Positions 63,810-64,000 of a DNA stretch of 64,000 bases are shown piece by piece. Each line of letters opens with the position of its first letter. The first letter of the stretch is position 1. The position numbers and the translations under genes are program-made. The notes beneath the pieces were generated by a model. It searched no databases and was not told the origin of the DNA. It worked only from the letters and a program-made list of their open reading frames with translations. This DNA is from Amnibacterium setariae (GTDB lineage Bacteria; Actinomycetota; Actinomycetes; Actinomycetales; Microbacteriaceae). The stretch spans positions 1,054,001-1,118,000 of the forward strand of contig NZ_QXTG01000001.1 in assembly GCF_003581425.1 (NCBI RefSeq). Direction: 5' to 3'.

Positions 63810-64000
63810 TCAGCCCGCGGCGGGATCGAGCGTGAACCCGCTGCGGTACCCGAAGCCCTCGCTGCCGCTCAGCACCCGCGCCTCGACGATGATCTCGCCC
63901 TCGACGGGATAGCCGGCCGCCAGCACCACGCCGGGGAAGACGCGGTCCGGCAGCCGCACGGGGTTCCCGCTGTTGAACTGCGAGAGGGTGCGCGTCGCGG
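63810..64000 (-). CDS. Unidentified protein, C-terminal fragment (cut by window edge)
   Basis: An open minus-strand frame ends with TGA at 63812-63810 and runs off the right edge: about 62 residues reading TLSQFNSGNPVRLP, then FPGVVLAAGYPVEGEI, VEARVLSGSEGFGYRSGFTLDPAAG. Codon use (G/C in third position) supports it as coding. The alternating hydrophobic pattern suggests a beta-rich domain. Family not recognised. Confidence 0.55.
   Translation of the reverse strand, partial: ATRTLSQFNSGNPVRLPDRVFPGVVLAAGYPVEGEIIVEARVLSGSEGFGYRSGFTLDPAAG

Overview
The window is one dense, very GC-rich (roughly 73%) actinobacterial chromosome segment, most likely from Microbacteriaceae. This is inferred from the gene sets (rplY-pth, mfd, mazG, eno-ftsB-DUF501, a DUF222/HNH gene), from many TAnnnT-N6/7-start leaderless-type promoters, and from intergenic palindromes of the GGTCGAGGTGCGAGCG...CTCGAGACCA kind. 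About 60 genes are supported. No rRNA, tRNA, CRISPR array, prophage or complete insertion sequence was seen. No gene-free stretch exceeds 300 bases; the longest are 19693-19965, 49741-49960 and 41332-41549.

Layout. 1-5.1 kb: the end of a short-chain dehydrogenase, then nnrD, a histidine phosphatase and gnd on the minus strand, a 2-hydroxyacid dehydrogenase and gluconokinase. 5.2-7.8 kb: a possible methylthioadenosine salvage module made of mtnA, a RuBisCO-like protein and a convergent cupin. 7.9-9.2 kb: rplY and pth. 9.3-14.6 kb: a tightly coupled sugar block (SDR, SMP-30 lactonase-like, ROK kinase, GH38 alpha-mannosidase). 14.6-18.5 kb: an M23 peptidase, an NmrA-like reductase and a DUF222/HNH gene. 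18.5-19.7 kb: a DUF4062 gene in visibly lower-GC DNA, the clearest transferred segment. 20-23.4 kb: an SDR coupled to a divergent MurE-like ligase, then an amidohydrolase. 23.5-27.1 kb: mfd. 27.2-36.4 kb: small enzymes, two MFS exporters, NhaA, a beta-lactamase-fold hydrolase, a lipoprotein, GNAT and MazG. 36.4-46 kb: an ABC transporter, hisS, a nucleotide kinase, eno, ftsB, DUF501 and ndh. 46-51 kb: an AraC regulator, a GIY-YIG-like protein and a two-component system facing a secreted Pro/Gly-rich protein. 51-64 kb: FMN oxidase, SDRs, small stress-type proteins, YceI, an FbiC-like protein with a defective CofH half coupled to a flavin monooxygenase, a MerR-SDR pair, an MFS exporter with an F420-reductase-like protein, an amidase, and a gene running off the right edge.

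Most notable are: the mtnA/RuBisCO-like/cupin set, which resembles the parts list of the methylthioadenosine-to-isoprenoid shunt known from Rhodospirillum rubrum; the FO-synthase homologue that has lost the iron-sulfur cysteines of its CofH half; the low-GC DUF4062 gene; the MurE paralogue with altered signature motifs; four families of intergenic palindromes, one with conserved arms and variable 11-nt loops and one bracketing eno; and paired 11-bp-spaced repeats between the two-component operon and its likely target.
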